A stretch of 64,000 nucleotides of DNA, from the NCBI GenBank assembly GCA_002729725.1, contig PBYS01000125.1:29508-93507 (forward strand), given 5' to 3'. The first letter of the stretch is position 1; every line of letters begins with the position of its first letter. This document shows, piece by piece, positions 40,080-49,255 of the stretch. Both the position numbers and the translations under genes were made by a program. Under the pieces are notes generated by a model that saw only the letters and a list, made by a program, of their open reading frames with translations, was not told where the DNA came from and made no database searches. The stretch comes from Puniceicoccaceae bacterium. Lineage in GTDB: Bacteria > Verrucomicrobiota > Verrucomicrobiia > Opitutales > Coraliomargaritaceae.

Positions 40080-41627
40080 ATGCCAGACCATATCGCAGTC
40101 CTCGACTTCGGCTCACAATACACTCAGGTCATTGCCCGACGTATTCGCGAAGCCAATGTGCTATCACGCATCTATCCATACAACACCCAGGCGAGCGTGC
40201 TCAAAGAAGCGGGTGCCCAAGGCGTCATCTTGTCGGGCGGGCCTTCTTCAGTTTTACTGGATGGCTCCCCACGCCCCGATGCCAAGGTGTTTGAATTGGG
40301 CCTGCCTATGCTCGGCATTTGTTATGGTGAGCAATTGATGGCGCACATGTTAGGTGGACGTGTCGGTAAAAGTGAAGAGCGCGAGTTCGGCCATGGCACT
40401 TTAAATATTGCAATTAAGGGCAAACTTTTCGACGGACTGCCGGATACGCTGCGTGTCTGGAACTCCCATGGAGATCGCTTGGAAGCGCTACCAGAAGGCT
40501 TTGAAGCAGTGGCCTCAACCGAAAATTCTCCTTTCGCGACGATTCAAGATGCCGAGCGTAATTTCTACGGTATGCAATTTCACCCGGAAGTGGCGCACTC
40601 TGAGATGGGCACGGAGGTGATTGCCAACTTCCTGTTTAAGATTTGTAACTGCGCTGCAGATTGGTCGATGGCCAATTACATCGAAGAAAGCGTGCAGAAA
40701 ATTAAAGACACGGTCGGGGACGAACGCGTGATTTTGGGGCTCTCCGGTGGGGTCGACTCTTCGGTGGCCGCCGCGCTGATTCATAAGGCGATCGGTAAAC
40801 AGCTCACTTGCGTCTTCGTGGATAATGGCCTCTTGCGCTTACATGAACGTGAGCAAGTCGAGAAACTTTACGGCGACCACTTCGACCTCGATGTGCGGGT
40901 GGCTGATAAAGCCGATTTCTTCCTGGATCGTTTGGCTGGAGTTTCGGACCCCGAAACAAAACGCAAAATTATCGGTAATTCTTTTGTCGAAGTCTTTGAT
41001 GAAGCCGTAACCGAACTGAAAGAGAACGGAAACTACACTTTCTTGGCACAAGGCACCTTGTACCCAGACGTGATCGAGTCGGTTGCCATCGATGGTAATC
41101 CAGCGGCGCTGATTAAGAGTCACCATAATGTTGGGGGCTTGCCTGAGAAAATGACCCTCAAACTGCTCGAGCCTCTACGTGAGTTGTTTAAAGATGAGGT
41201 TCGTGAGCTCGGCACTCAGTTGGGCCTGCCTAAGGAAGTGGTCTGGCGCCAGCCGTTCCCCGGACCGGGTTTGGGCGTGCGAGTGATGGGACCGATCAAA
41301 CGCGAAGATTTGGTCGTGCTGCGCAAGGCCGATGCGATCCTACAAGAGGAAATGATGGCCTCTGATCTTTACTACAAAGTTTGGCAATCTTTCTGCGTCT
41401 TCTTGCCGGTCAAAACCGTCGGCGTGATGGGCGACGAGCGCACCTACGAAAACGTAGTCGCACTGCGCATCGTTGAGAGTGTGGATGCGATGACTGCGGA
41501 CTGGGCGCGCGTGCCTTATGAGGTGCTGCGCACAATTTCCAGCCGTATCATTAACGAGGTGTCTGGTTGTAATCGTGTCGTGCTCGACATCAGTTCGAAG
41601 CCTCCTAGCACCATTGAGTGGGAGTAG
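40080..41627 (+). CDS. guaA: GMP synthase (glutamine-hydrolysing)
   Basis: It converts XMP to GMP. The 515-residue protein has the class I amidotransferase triad ([15 protein letters not shown] with the Cys, [15 protein letters not shown] with His and Glu). The ATP-pyrophosphatase loop [16 protein letters not shown] follows, then the dimerisation domain ending [16 protein letters not shown]. All catalytic residues are intact and the length is normal. Confidence 0.98.
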   Translation: MPDHIAVLDFGSQYTQVIARRIREANVLSRIYPYNTQASVLKEAGAQGVILSGGPSSVLLDGSPRPDAKVFELGLPMLGICYGEQLMAHMLGGRVGKSEEREFGHGTLNIAIKGKLFDGLPDTLRVWNSHGDRLEALPEGFEAVASTENSPFATIQDAERNFYGMQFHPEVAHSEMGTEVIANFLFKICNCAADWSMANYIEESVQKIKDTVGDERVILGLSGGVDSSVAAALIHKAIGKQLTCVFVDNGLLRLHEREQVEKLYGDHFDLDVRVADKADFFLDRLAGVSDPETKRKIIGNSFVEVFDEAVTELKENGNYTFLAQGTLYPDVIESVAIDGNPAALIKSHHNVGGLPEKMTLKLLEPLRELFKDEVRELGTQLGLPKEVVWRQPFPGPGLGVRVMGPIKREDLVVLRKADAILQEEMMASDLYYKVWQSFCVFLPVKTVGVMGDERTYENVVALRIVESVDAMTADWARVPYEVLRTISSRIINEVSGCNRVVLDISSKPPSTIEWE

Positions 41628-41666
41628 TCGTGAACTTTTTGCCGTGAGCACGGTCCATACATTGCT

Positions 41667-42395
41667 ATGAAGAAATTGCTGCGTACTTGTTTCTTATGTC
41701 TCGTCGCTGCCTCGCTCTGTGCGCAGGAGATCAGCGAAAAGGAGATCATTGATCGCGCGCGTGCCACTGTCGGTAGCGAAGCGGCACTGGATGGTTTGGT
41801 TACTCTGGAGCTTATTGGCAGCTTAGAGCCAGCCGACACAAACATTCCTTCCGCGACGATCTTAATTGTGGCGCGTAAGCCACTCTCGCAGCGCTTGGAA
41901 ATTAAGGTCGATGACATCGTCGAAACCACCATCTTAGATTGTAAACGTGGCTGTATCATTCGCTCCAACCTCAATGCAGGTGCCTCTCAAATGCGTGATT
42001 TGGTGGGCACCGAGTTGGAGCGTGTCAGCTATAGCACCCGGCAGTTTTTTAATTACTTTCGCCCGGATTTTAAGAACGGGGAGACGGTACGCTTGCTCGG
42101 TAGTGAGACCTACCGCGGGGTGCGTTGCTACAAATTACAATACGAGTATCCAGGCGGTTTTAAGACGGTGCGCTATTTTTCGCTGGCCGATGATACGCTG
42201 GTTTCGACGGTCTCTGAAAATGGCGTCGAAAGCGTAGGTGTGGGCTCGCAAGTCGTCGGCGGCATCAAGTTTCCTACGAAAATTGAGCACTACGAGGGCG
42301 ATCGGAAGCTGCACACTATCGTCATTCACGAGTTAAAAGTGAATCAACCACTCACGGCTGGTATTTTTGAAATCCCCGAGAGGGACACGCAGTAG
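41667..42395 (+). CDS. Exported protein of LolA-like type, function unknown
   Basis: A 242-residue exported protein: signal peptide MKKLLRTCFLCLVAASLCAQ, then a mostly beta domain. The pattern (IIDRARATVGSEAALDGLVT at the start, then repeated amphipathic strands and GIKFPTKIEHYEGDRKLHTI) resembles LolA/LolB-like or 'outer-membrane lipoprotein-sorting' folds seen in many Verrucomicrobia. No lipobox is present. It lies 40 bases after guaA and may share its transcript. A specific function is not supported. Confidence 0.7.
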   Translation: MKKLLRTCFLCLVAASLCAQEISEKEIIDRARATVGSEAALDGLVTLELIGSLEPADTNIPSATILIVARKPLSQRLEIKVDDIVETTILDCKRGCIIRSNLNAGASQMRDLVGTELERVSYSTRQFFNYFRPDFKNGETVRLLGSETYRGVRCYKLQYEYPGGFKTVRYFSLADDTLVSTVSENGVESVGVGSQVVGGIKFPTKIEHYEGDRKLHTIVIHELKVNQPLTAGIFEIPERDTQ

Positions 42396-42424
42396 CGGAG
42401 CTCTATCCGGCGGACAGAGCTCCG
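42396..42424. terminator. Convergent hairpin between two transcription units
   Basis: CGGAGCTCT (42396-42404) pairs with AGAGCTCCG (42416-42424), with a nested TCCG/CGGA. It has no T-run on either strand, so it may be a weak bidirectional terminator or a transcript-end structure shared by the LolA-like gene and the haem operon. Confidence 0.5.
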
Positions 42425-42446
42425 TGCGCCTTGCTGTCACTTCTTA

Positions 42447-42749
42447 TTAGGCCTTGTCCGCCAATGCGCGTTTGGCAGCTTTTGACATTTGCACCATCGT
42501 CATGTGTGCATCGTGGGCGGACTCTAGACTGTGTCCAAAGGGAACCTTGATCGTTTTGGAATCGTTACCGATTTGAGCGTTCATTGTCAGAGAGTCGGCG
42601 TCGAGTTTGACGATTTGCGCCGCGCTTGCTTCGGGTAAGCGTCCAAAGTGCTGGGCGTAGGCGAGCACCGAGTCGGCATGATCTTCGTTCATGTGACCGA
42701 TGATGCGGGCAATGTCTTGACTGCTAAGTGGGCTTTCAGGTGTGCTCAT
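42447..42749 (-). CDS. DUF2470-type protein, separate HugZ C-terminal domain
   Basis: A 100-residue protein equivalent to the C-terminal DUF2470 domain of HugZ-type haem-degrading proteins (IARIIGHMNEDHADSVLAYA, then the KLDADSLTMNA strand). The conserved HMNEDH motif is at about residue 18-23. In many bacteria it is fused to a PNPOx-like domain; here it is a separate gene 6 bases after the HugZ-like gene. It is the last gene of the haem operon and probably contributes to haem handling. Confidence 0.85.
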   Translation of the reverse strand: MSTPESPLSSQDIARIIGHMNEDHADSVLAYAQHFGRLPEASAAQIVKLDADSLTMNAQIGNDSKTIKVPFGHSLESAHDAHMTMVQMSKAAKRALADKA

Positions 42750-42755
42750 GATCTT

Positions 42756-43307
42756 TTATTTTGCGTGGGCCGTGGCGGGTTCGTTGCGGTGGCCTTTGCC
42801 ATTGAAGCCGCGCACGTGGCTGAGTGTTTCCATTTGCTCGCCACTGATGTCGTAGGCTTGCCCAAAACCGACGACCAATCGACCAGACTTGGGGCTCAAG
42901 CGGATCAGGTGAAAATCTTGCATGCCTTTTAAGTGGTTCATAATGCCACCAAATTTTTCGCTAAAGCGCTCCATCGCGTCCTTCCATTCGGCGGAATCGC
43001 GCTCGACTTCTGCGGTGTCGCAAGCGTAGGTGACACGCTTGCGGGCGAAGATTTGCTCGCAGGTTTCTTCGTCTTCGATCAGTAGCACGGAGGCTTTTTG
43101 TGTGTCGCGCAAGTTAGCGGTGTGTGCTGAGAGCTCGCTCACATGTACGTAAAAGTCGCGTGACTCGGTGAGCACGGCGGGCGCATAGCTGGCTTCGGGG
43201 GTGCCGTTCGCCGACACGGTGCCTAGCTGGATGGACTGAAAGCCGGAGAGGAGTGAAGCGTAGCCTGTGTGGGCGCTTTGTGGTATGGTATCTTTGTTTT
43301 CGGTCAT
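42756..43307 (-). CDS. HugZ/HutZ-like haem utilisation protein (PNPOx fold)
   Basis: A 183-residue protein of the pyridoxamine-phosphate-oxidase-like split-barrel fold. Family signs include GYASLLSGFQSIQLGTVSAN, PEASYAPAV near residue 39 and the haem-type RLSPKSGRLVVGFGQAY. The His-rich end (SHVRGFNGKGHRNEP) recalls the C-terminal haem-binding region of HutZ/HugZ. Such proteins degrade haem to release iron, or store it. Its ATG overlaps the hmuV stop by four bases, so it belongs to the same transcript. Confidence 0.85.
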   Translation of the reverse strand: MTENKDTIPQSAHTGYASLLSGFQSIQLGTVSANGTPEASYAPAVLTESRDFYVHVSELSAHTANLRDTQKASVLLIEDEETCEQIFARKRVTYACDTAEVERDSAEWKDAMERFSEKFGGIMNHLKGMQDFHLIRLSPKSGRLVVGFGQAYDISGEQMETLSHVRGFNGKGHRNEPATAHAK

Positions 43308-44119
43308 GTTGTTGTATTGGTAGTGTTTAACTTAGGATTTTTGATTTTTAAAAGCGCATCAGCTTCGTGCTGCACCCATTCCACAGGAATGTCGAACACG
43401 CGTTCAATTCGTTTGGCGGAGAGCACTGAGGCTGCCTTGCCGAAGGCGACCGATCGGCCGGCTTTGAGCATGAGCACACGGTCGGCATAAGCACGCGCTT
43501 GTTGCAGGTCGTGCAATACTAGAAAGACAGCTGCCCCGCGATCGGCACATTGGCGGGCCAGATGGAGGATTTGTATTTGATGCTTCAGGTCGAGATTGGC
43601 GGTGGGTTCGTCTAGAAAGAGTAGTGCGGGGCCGTCTGAGTGGAGGCCTTCGTGCAGCTGAGCCAACACGCGGGCTAAGTGCACGCGCTGCCGTTCACCC
43701 CCTGAGAGGTGTTGATAGCGGCGGTCTTTTAAGGCCAGGCAGTCGACTTGCTCGAGTGCGGCTTCGCAGATTTCCAAATTGCGCGCCTGTTCCACCCGGG
43801 CGAGATGCGGGCTGCGCCCCATCATCACGACATCGATCACGGGGAAGTTGAACGCGAGCTCGCTTTGCTGGGGGAGCACCGCGCGCCAGCGTGCGATGTC
43901 TTGTGGGCGTTGCATCTGCGTGGCCAAGGACAGGCCATTCAGCTCGACCGTACCACGGGCGAGGGCGAGTTCGCCTGTCAGAGCTTTGAGCAGTGTGGAT
44001 TTGCCCGAACCATTGGGGCCGATTACAGCAACGAGTTCAGCCGCTTGCAGATCGAAGTGCAGTTGACGGAGCACGGCACGGTTGCCGCGTTTGACGGTAA
44101 TATTATCGCAGCGTAACAT
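43304..44119 (-). CDS. hmuV: Haem ABC transporter ATP-binding protein
   Basis: A 271-residue ABC ATPase: Walker A VIGPNGSGKSTLLKAL, Q-loop ARWRAVLPQQSELAFN, signature HLSGGERQRVHLARVL, Walker B ALLFLDEPTANLD and the H-loop VLHDLQQARAYADRVL. The order T-U-V and the neighbours point to haem rather than siderophore. It is one base after hmuU and overlaps hugZ by four bases. Confidence 0.94.
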   Translation of the reverse strand: MLRCDNITVKRGNRAVLRQLHFDLQAAELVAVIGPNGSGKSTLLKALTGELALARGTVELNGLSLATQMQRPQDIARWRAVLPQQSELAFNFPVIDVVMMGRSPHLARVEQARNLEICEAALEQVDCLALKDRRYQHLSGGERQRVHLARVLAQLHEGLHSDGPALLFLDEPTANLDLKHQIQILHLARQCADRGAAVFLVLHDLQQARAYADRVLMLKAGRSVAFGKAASVLSAKRIERVFDIPVEWVQHEADALLKIKNPKLNTTNTTT

Positions 44120-44120
44120 G

Positions 44121-45176
44121 TTAGAAGCTGGCCCGGCGCTTGGCTCGAACGATTAAATATAGGAAGAAAGGTGCTCCGACTGTGGCAGTCAGCACGCCCA
44201 CGGGAAGCTCGGAGTATTGTATGCTGATGCGGGCCAGTAGGTCGGCAATGACTAAAGTCGTCGCTCCCATCAAGGCCGAAGCGGGCAGTAGCCAGCGATG
44301 ATCCGGCCCCAGCATGAGCCGACACAAGTGCGGTGTGATGAGGCCGACAAAGCCGATCATGCCGCACAGGGCGACAGTCAATCCCACCCCGCCCGCGGTG
44401 AACAATATGAGGCGCCTACGCAGCTTTTCTACATTGAGCCCGAGGTGAACGGCTTCGTATTCACCGAGCAGTAGTAAGTTCAGTTGACGACGATAGCGGA
44501 GTAGGGCGCTGATCAGTAGCACAATGATGGGGGCTAACCAACTCAATACGTTCCAGTTGGCGCGGGCTAGGCTGCCTAAGGACCAGAAGGTGTAGTCGCG
44601 CAGTTGATCGTCGTTGGAGAAAAAGACGGCGTATCCGATCAAGGCGCCGACCAGTGCATTCATCGCCAGCCCGATTAGCAGCATGGTTGTTACGTGGATG
44701 CGGCCTTCATGCAGTGCGAGTCGATAAACCAGTAAGGTCACTCCGATGCCCCCCGCCATGGGGAAGAGACTGATGCCTATTTCGTGTAGGAGGGGCCAGC
44801 TGGCCGGAATCAGCCAACTGCCGAATACGATAAAGCTGATCGCACCTGCGGCTCCGCCGGCAGAGACACCGATGAGTCCCGGGTCGGCCAGCGGATTGCG
44901 GAAGATGGCCTGCAGCACTGCACCTGCGATCGCCAGCGTCGCCCCCACCAGTACCGCAGTCAGTATGCGCGGGACACGTATGTCCCGCACGATGATGCCA
45001 TTGATGGCATCATCGGGTGCTTCCATATTCAGGAGAGCGTGCACGACCGTTGTGGGCGGAATGGATTTATCGCCCAAGGCGGCGCTCACAAACATCGCCA
45101 GCAGCAGGCCCAGTGCAATCAAGCCGAGCACCACTCCGGGCTGTTGCCAGATTCGCTTGGTGGGGCTGGGCTGCAT
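44121..45176 (-). CDS. hmuU: Haem ABC transporter permease (FecCD family)
   Basis: A 351-residue inner-membrane permease with about ten hydrophobic helices. FecCD-family signatures are visible: LAIAGAVLQAIFRNPLADPG, LIGVSAGGAAGAISF and the cytoplasmic GLITPHLCRLMLGPDHRWLL. It abuts hmuT with no gap and precedes hmuV. Confidence 0.94.
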   Translation of the reverse strand: MQPSPTKRIWQQPGVVLGLIALGLLLAMFVSAALGDKSIPPTTVVHALLNMEAPDDAINGIIVRDIRVPRILTAVLVGATLAIAGAVLQAIFRNPLADPGLIGVSAGGAAGAISFIVFGSWLIPASWPLLHEIGISLFPMAGGIGVTLLVYRLALHEGRIHVTTMLLIGLAMNALVGALIGYAVFFSNDDQLRDYTFWSLGSLARANWNVLSWLAPIIVLLISALLRYRRQLNLLLLGEYEAVHLGLNVEKLRRRLILFTAGGVGLTVALCGMIGFVGLITPHLCRLMLGPDHRWLLPASALMGATTLVIADLLARISIQYSELPVGVLTATVGAPFFLYLIVRAKRRASF

Positions 45177-46040
45177 CTAGTTCGAAACTGTCTCGGCAAA
45201 CAGTTGGTTAAGTTCAAGGGCGGCCTCTCCTACACGCACACCAAAACTCAGGGTGCGTCCGAGTGGCACTGTGTGCACCTGTTTTTCGCGCACCGCGGGC
45301 ACGTTTTGCCAGGCCGCGTTGTGGAGCACGCTATCGAGGATGCGTGTTTCGTTGTGCGGCATGCCTTCAGCGAGTCCGATGAGAATGATGTCGGGCTGTA
45401 GGGCGACCAGTGCTTCATGCGAGATACCCTTGTAGCCGGGGTGACTGCGAATTACATTTTCGCCGCCTGCCAGCTCAATCATGGCGGTGGCTTTGGTTCC
45501 GCGCCCTGCGGCATTTAGATGGCCGAGTCCGGGGCTGCTCATGAAAAATACCACTTTTGGTTTTGTCTCCAGTTTTTGAATACTAGCGAGTTGCGATTCT
45601 ATTTTAGATTTTAATTGAGTGGCAGCTTCTGTTTGCTTCAGTTCCTCTCCGAGCACTTGGATGGCTTGGTATAAGTCTTCGGGAGAGCCGGGGGAGGGGA
45701 TCACGCTGGTGGGCACTCCGCTGGCTTTGATTTGATTGAGGGCATTGGCCGGACCGATATCGCTAGTGCCGACGATGTGAGTGGGCTCCAGTGCGAGCAC
45801 GCCTTCTGCGGATATGCTACGCACATAGCCAACCTGTGGTAACTTTGTCGCGGCTTGGGGGTAAGTGCTGGAGAGGTCGACTCCGACGACGTCGTCGCCT
45901 CGGTTGAGTGCAAATACGATTTCGGTGGCTGCGCCGCCGACTGTGACGATACGCGCAGTGGACTCCGCGGATAGCCCTGCTGCGGTGAGTGTGAGTGCGA
46001 TCAGCTGACAGCTGATCTTTTTAAATGTGGATGCTTTCAT
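45177..46040 (-). CDS. hmuT: Haem ABC transporter periplasmic binding protein
   Basis: A 287-residue exported binding protein of the class III/HmuT type. Signal peptide to about residue 25 (LIALTLTAAGLSAES). The N-lobe segment VGYVRSISAEGVLALEPTHI contains the tyrosine and arginine equivalent to the haem-binding Tyr of ShuT/HmuT, as I know the family. The haem-type AAGRGTKATAMIELAGGENV is in the C-lobe. It is 24 bases past the TonB receptor gene. Confidence 0.92.
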   Translation of the reverse strand: MKASTFKKISCQLIALTLTAAGLSAESTARIVTVGGAATEIVFALNRGDDVVGVDLSSTYPQAATKLPQVGYVRSISAEGVLALEPTHIVGTSDIGPANALNQIKASGVPTSVIPSPGSPEDLYQAIQVLGEELKQTEAATQLKSKIESQLASIQKLETKPKVVFFMSSPGLGHLNAAGRGTKATAMIELAGGENVIRSHPGYKGISHEALVALQPDIILIGLAEGMPHNETRILDSVLHNAAWQNVPAVREKQVHTVPLGRTLSFGVRVGEAALELNQLFAETVSN

Positions 46041-46064
46041 TGGTCGTTGTATTGTATCTGTTAT

Positions 46065-48278
46065 TTACAGTTTGATGTTGAGGGAGAGGAAGCCGTTTAG
46101 GCCAGGCTGCACGCTGTATTCGGATGTCAGAGATTCGTGGTCCGTGCTGCTGGAACTGCTCCAGATCCAGTAGCGCTCATCGGTCAGGTTGCTTAGGCCG
46201 AAGTTGAGGCTGATGTTTTCGGAGAGGCTCCAATAGCCAGTGAGGTCGAGCACGAAGGAGGCGGGCGGCACGTAGTATGCGTAGTCACGAGTGGTGTCTT
46301 TTTTTTCGGCGCGATAGGTGCCGTAGAGTCGGAGCCCCCAGGGAGTTTCGGAGTCGATTGAGTCGTAGCCGAAATGCAGCACGGCTTCGAAGGGATCGAC
46401 GGTATTTACATTGTCGTCGGTGGTTTTATTGTGTCCGTCGGCCCAGCTTAAGTTCAATCCTGTGCTATAGCCGCTTAAGGCATCGCTGATCGCGCCTAAC
46501 TGATAGTCGGCACGTAGGTCGATGCCGTAGATTTCCACTTCCCCGATGTTGCGTGCTTGCTGGATTTCAGTCACGGGTGGCCCCGCTTCTTGTCCGATGG
46601 TCTCCAGCGAGATAAAGCCATCATAGAGCGTGTAGTAGGTGGTGAGCTCCAATTCAAGTGATTTACTAGCGTATTTGATGCCTAGATCGAAGGAATCGCT
46701 GCTTTCTTCTTCTAAGTTGGGATTTGGGATTTGGCTGAAATAGGCGCCAGTGGCAGAGTGATTGAAGAAGCCCACATAATCTTCTGCACTGGGGTTGCGG
46801 ATGCCTTTGGCATAGCGGGCCCAGAGCACGCTTGCATCGTTGAGTTCGTGTTGGATGGAGGCACTTGGTGAGATGGAAAACTTGCTATAGTCGGGCGATG
46901 CTTCGGGGGCATTCGTTTGGTTCAGGAAGTCGTCGCTATTGGCCGGTAGGATTTCGTAGTAGCCTAGCCGTAAGCCTGCTTGAAAGAGCCAGCGGTCTTT
47001 CGTTGTCAAGTTCTGGAAAAACAGGTCGTAGCGACCTAGCTCGGCTTCATCGAAGGCGGGACGCTCGACGGGCGCGCTACCGCCCAGGGCTCGGTCTGTG
47101 CGGGTAAAGGTGTTTTGGGCATTTTCGGCCGAACTCTCGATGCCATAGATGAAACTGTGCTCCATGCCGAAGCTTTGGTACTCTTTGGTAAACTGAGTCG
47201 CCAGGCCGAGGGCGCTTTGCGCAAATTGGATCTCGTCGGTCCGGTCGCGGGAGAGGATGTTGGCAAAGCGAGTTTGGGTATTCGTCTCGGTGTTGGTTTC
47301 GGAATACTGGTAGTAGAGCTTGACTGAGAGATGGTCCCAAAGTGCATGCGCTTTGCTGTCCTGGTATTCGATGCTGTAGCGCGTGCGGCTGTCGTCGGCG
47401 ATGGTTTCTGCCAATACGGTTTGGAGTGAACTCACGCCATCGCCGTTGGATTTGAGACTGTCTAAATCGGTATCTTGCTCACGATTGAAATGCTCTGCGG
47501 TGAAGGTTAGTTGTTGTGCCTCGTCCATGTGATAGCTAATCTTGCCCAGCAGGTGCTTACTCCATGAGTCGAGGGGATTGGCTGCGATCTCACCTTTGTC
47601 GTTTTCTGTTTCCTCTCCGCTGCGCAGAGCGTTGCTGAGTGTCACATACCAAGGGCCTTCGCGCAGGCCGGCGTTGAGCACGTGGCTGAATTCCTTGTTG
47701 GCACTTTGGTAAGCTAAGCGGTTATTGAGTAGCCAGGGCCGTTCGGAAGCTTCCAGCTCCTCTTCGAGCGAGCGTGTTTCAAAACTAACCACGCCGCCCA
47801 TCGCGTCGCTGCCATAGAGGCTGGAGCCTGAGCCGCGAAGGATTTCAACCCGTTCAAAGATTCCGGGATCGAAGTAGTCTCGCCCGTTGCCGCCGGCACC
47901 ATCGATTTGAGCGGGTTGTCGAATGCCGTCGATCATCAAGAGCACGCGATTGCCTTCGACTCCACGCATACGATAGTTGGTGAATCCGCTGCCACGGTAA
48001 GGCACCAGTGAATCGCCCCCGCTGAATTCAAAGGGAATTGAAATCCCGGTTTGATAGCGTGCCACGTCGCCTGCATTATTGACGCCTTCACGTGCAAAGC
48101 TGTCATAATTGATGGAAGTGATACTGCCTGGAGTTTTCATTAACTCGCGCTCACTGCGAGTGGCCACGAGCGTCGTTTCTCTGAGTTGCTGTAAGGGCAG
48201 TTCTGGCTCCGTGGGCTCGCTGGCTGCCAAGAGTGATAGCGTGCCGAAGAATAGAGCGAAGGTCGTCCGATACATCAT
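46065..48278 (-). CDS. TonB-dependent haem/haemoprotein receptor
   Basis: A 737-residue outer-membrane receptor. Signal peptide (MMYRTTFALFFGTLSLLAAS), then the TonB box region and plug domain with RMRGVEGNRVLLMIDGIRQP and ILRGSGSSLYGSDAMGGVVS. A 22-strand barrel follows, ending NGFLSLNIKL. Haem-receptor motifs are NPNL (SQIPNPNLEEESSDSFDLGI) and a FRAP-like GIRNPSAEDYV. Position upstream of hmuTUV supports haem or haemoprotein uptake. Energy would come from an ExbB/ExbD pair such as that at 11980-12964. Confidence 0.93.
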   Translation of the reverse strand: MMYRTTFALFFGTLSLLAASEPTEPELPLQQLRETTLVATRSERELMKTPGSITSINYDSFAREGVNNAGDVARYQTGISIPFEFSGGDSLVPYRGSGFTNYRMRGVEGNRVLLMIDGIRQPAQIDGAGGNGRDYFDPGIFERVEILRGSGSSLYGSDAMGGVVSFETRSLEEELEASERPWLLNNRLAYQSANKEFSHVLNAGLREGPWYVTLSNALRSGEETENDKGEIAANPLDSWSKHLLGKISYHMDEAQQLTFTAEHFNREQDTDLDSLKSNGDGVSSLQTVLAETIADDSRTRYSIEYQDSKAHALWDHLSVKLYYQYSETNTETNTQTRFANILSRDRTDEIQFAQSALGLATQFTKEYQSFGMEHSFIYGIESSAENAQNTFTRTDRALGGSAPVERPAFDEAELGRYDLFFQNLTTKDRWLFQAGLRLGYYEILPANSDDFLNQTNAPEASPDYSKFSISPSASIQHELNDASVLWARYAKGIRNPSAEDYVGFFNHSATGAYFSQIPNPNLEEESSDSFDLGIKYASKSLELELTTYYTLYDGFISLETIGQEAGPPVTEIQQARNIGEVEIYGIDLRADYQLGAISDALSGYSTGLNLSWADGHNKTTDDNVNTVDPFEAVLHFGYDSIDSETPWGLRLYGTYRAEKKDTTRDYAYYVPPASFVLDLTGYWSLSENISLNFGLSNLTDERYWIWSSSSSTDHESLTSEYSVQPGLNGFLSLNIKL

Positions 48279-48299
48279 ATTTTGCCTATTGGATTGCGC

Positions 48300-49133
48300 T
48301 TAGTTGGTGATGATGATCGAATAGAAGCGTTGTGCGTCTTCGCTACTGTCTGGGTCGATAATCTGCTGGACGGCACCGTTGCCTGCGATGACTGTGCCGA
48401 GGTCGTTCCAGTTGTTAACGGTTCCTGCGCTCGTCAGGTCGTTGGTCCATTTGATCTGGTAGTAATTGCCTGAATAGCTTGGGAAATTGAGTGCGATGTC
48501 GTCGTCCACGATGGACGTGGTGACCTCGATTGGGACGATGGGCTCCGGCTCTGTTACCAATGTGGCGGTACTGGTATCGATACGAACTTTGTCCAAGCTG
48601 GTGTGCACGGCCAAACCGAAGTCGATCTGATAATCGGTGACGATGTATTCGCTGAGATCCCAGAAAAAGCTAAAGACGGTGATCTCGATGTCACCTTGTC
48701 CTTCGATATAGATCGTGCCATCCGAGGCATGGTTGGAGCTATCGGCTGCGATTCCCGTTTCGCTACCAGTCACTTGGAGCAGCGGCTCTAGATTGAGGAA
48801 GTCTTTGCTGCCCCAGATGACGAACTGTAAATTGAGCTGTCCTAGATCATTGGTAGAACTGCCATAAATTGAAAATTTGGTATCCAGCGAATAGCTGTAA
48901 ATATTAAGTGTCGAGGAGGGGAAGCCAGCTCCCGTGGTTTCACTTAGGCTGCCGTTGGTCCCGTTGGCGACATCGGGTGTGGCGTTGTTGGTGGTGATGA
49001 AATGCTCCCATTCGGAGTATTGAGTGATGCCATCGTAGTTGGGCTCATCGAAGTCTGCCCACTGGGCATGGACTGTGTGTGTCGCTATGCTGGCAGCAGC
49101 GAGTAAGCATCGAATCTGGTAGGATATTTGCAT
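48300..49133 (-). CDS. Exported protein B of the haem operon (homologue of the preceding PEP-CTERM protein)
   Basis: A 277-residue exported, beta-rich protein. Signal peptide MQISYQIRCLLAAASIATHT ending near VHA. Residues about 35-200 match the PEP-CTERM protein encoded just upstream: QYSEWEHFITTNN, ETTGAGFPSSTLNIYSYSLD and FFWDLSEYIVTDYQIDFG, then LAVHTSLD. Its C-terminus is instead a widespread Verrucomicrobia exported-protein domain (YYQIKWTNDLTSAGTVNNWN ... RFYSIIITN). It has few His or Tyr clusters and one Cys, in the signal peptide. It lies 22 bases before the receptor gene. A role in capturing haem or haemoprotein is inferred only from position. Confidence 0.8.
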   Translation of the reverse strand: MQISYQIRCLLAAASIATHTVHAQWADFDEPNYDGITQYSEWEHFITTNNATPDVANGTNGSLSETTGAGFPSSTLNIYSYSLDTKFSIYGSSTNDLGQLNLQFVIWGSKDFLNLEPLLQVTGSETGIAADSSNHASDGTIYIEGQGDIEITVFSFFWDLSEYIVTDYQIDFGLAVHTSLDKVRIDTSTATLVTEPEPIVPIEVTTSIVDDDIALNFPSYSGNYYQIKWTNDLTSAGTVNNWNDLGTVIAGNGAVQQIIDPDSSEDAQRFYSIIITN

Positions 49134-49203
49134 CGTGCAACTTCGTTTAATGGTAGTCGAGTGGTGTGAATTCTGTAGCGCCATTCAAACAGCCAAGAAA
49201 CAC

Positions 49204-49219
49204 CGGACCTCTCGGTCCG
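49204..49219 (-). terminator. Intercistronic hairpin between the two secreted-protein genes
   Basis: CGGACC (49204-49209) and GGTCCG (49214-49219) form a 6-base stem with a 4-base loop; on the minus strand TGTTTCTT follows. It could act as a partial terminator or 3' stabiliser, raising output of the first gene over the rest. Confidence 0.5.
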
Positions 49220-49255
49220 ATGCCTCAGTGCTGAAGAAAACTGTGTGCGCTTGAG

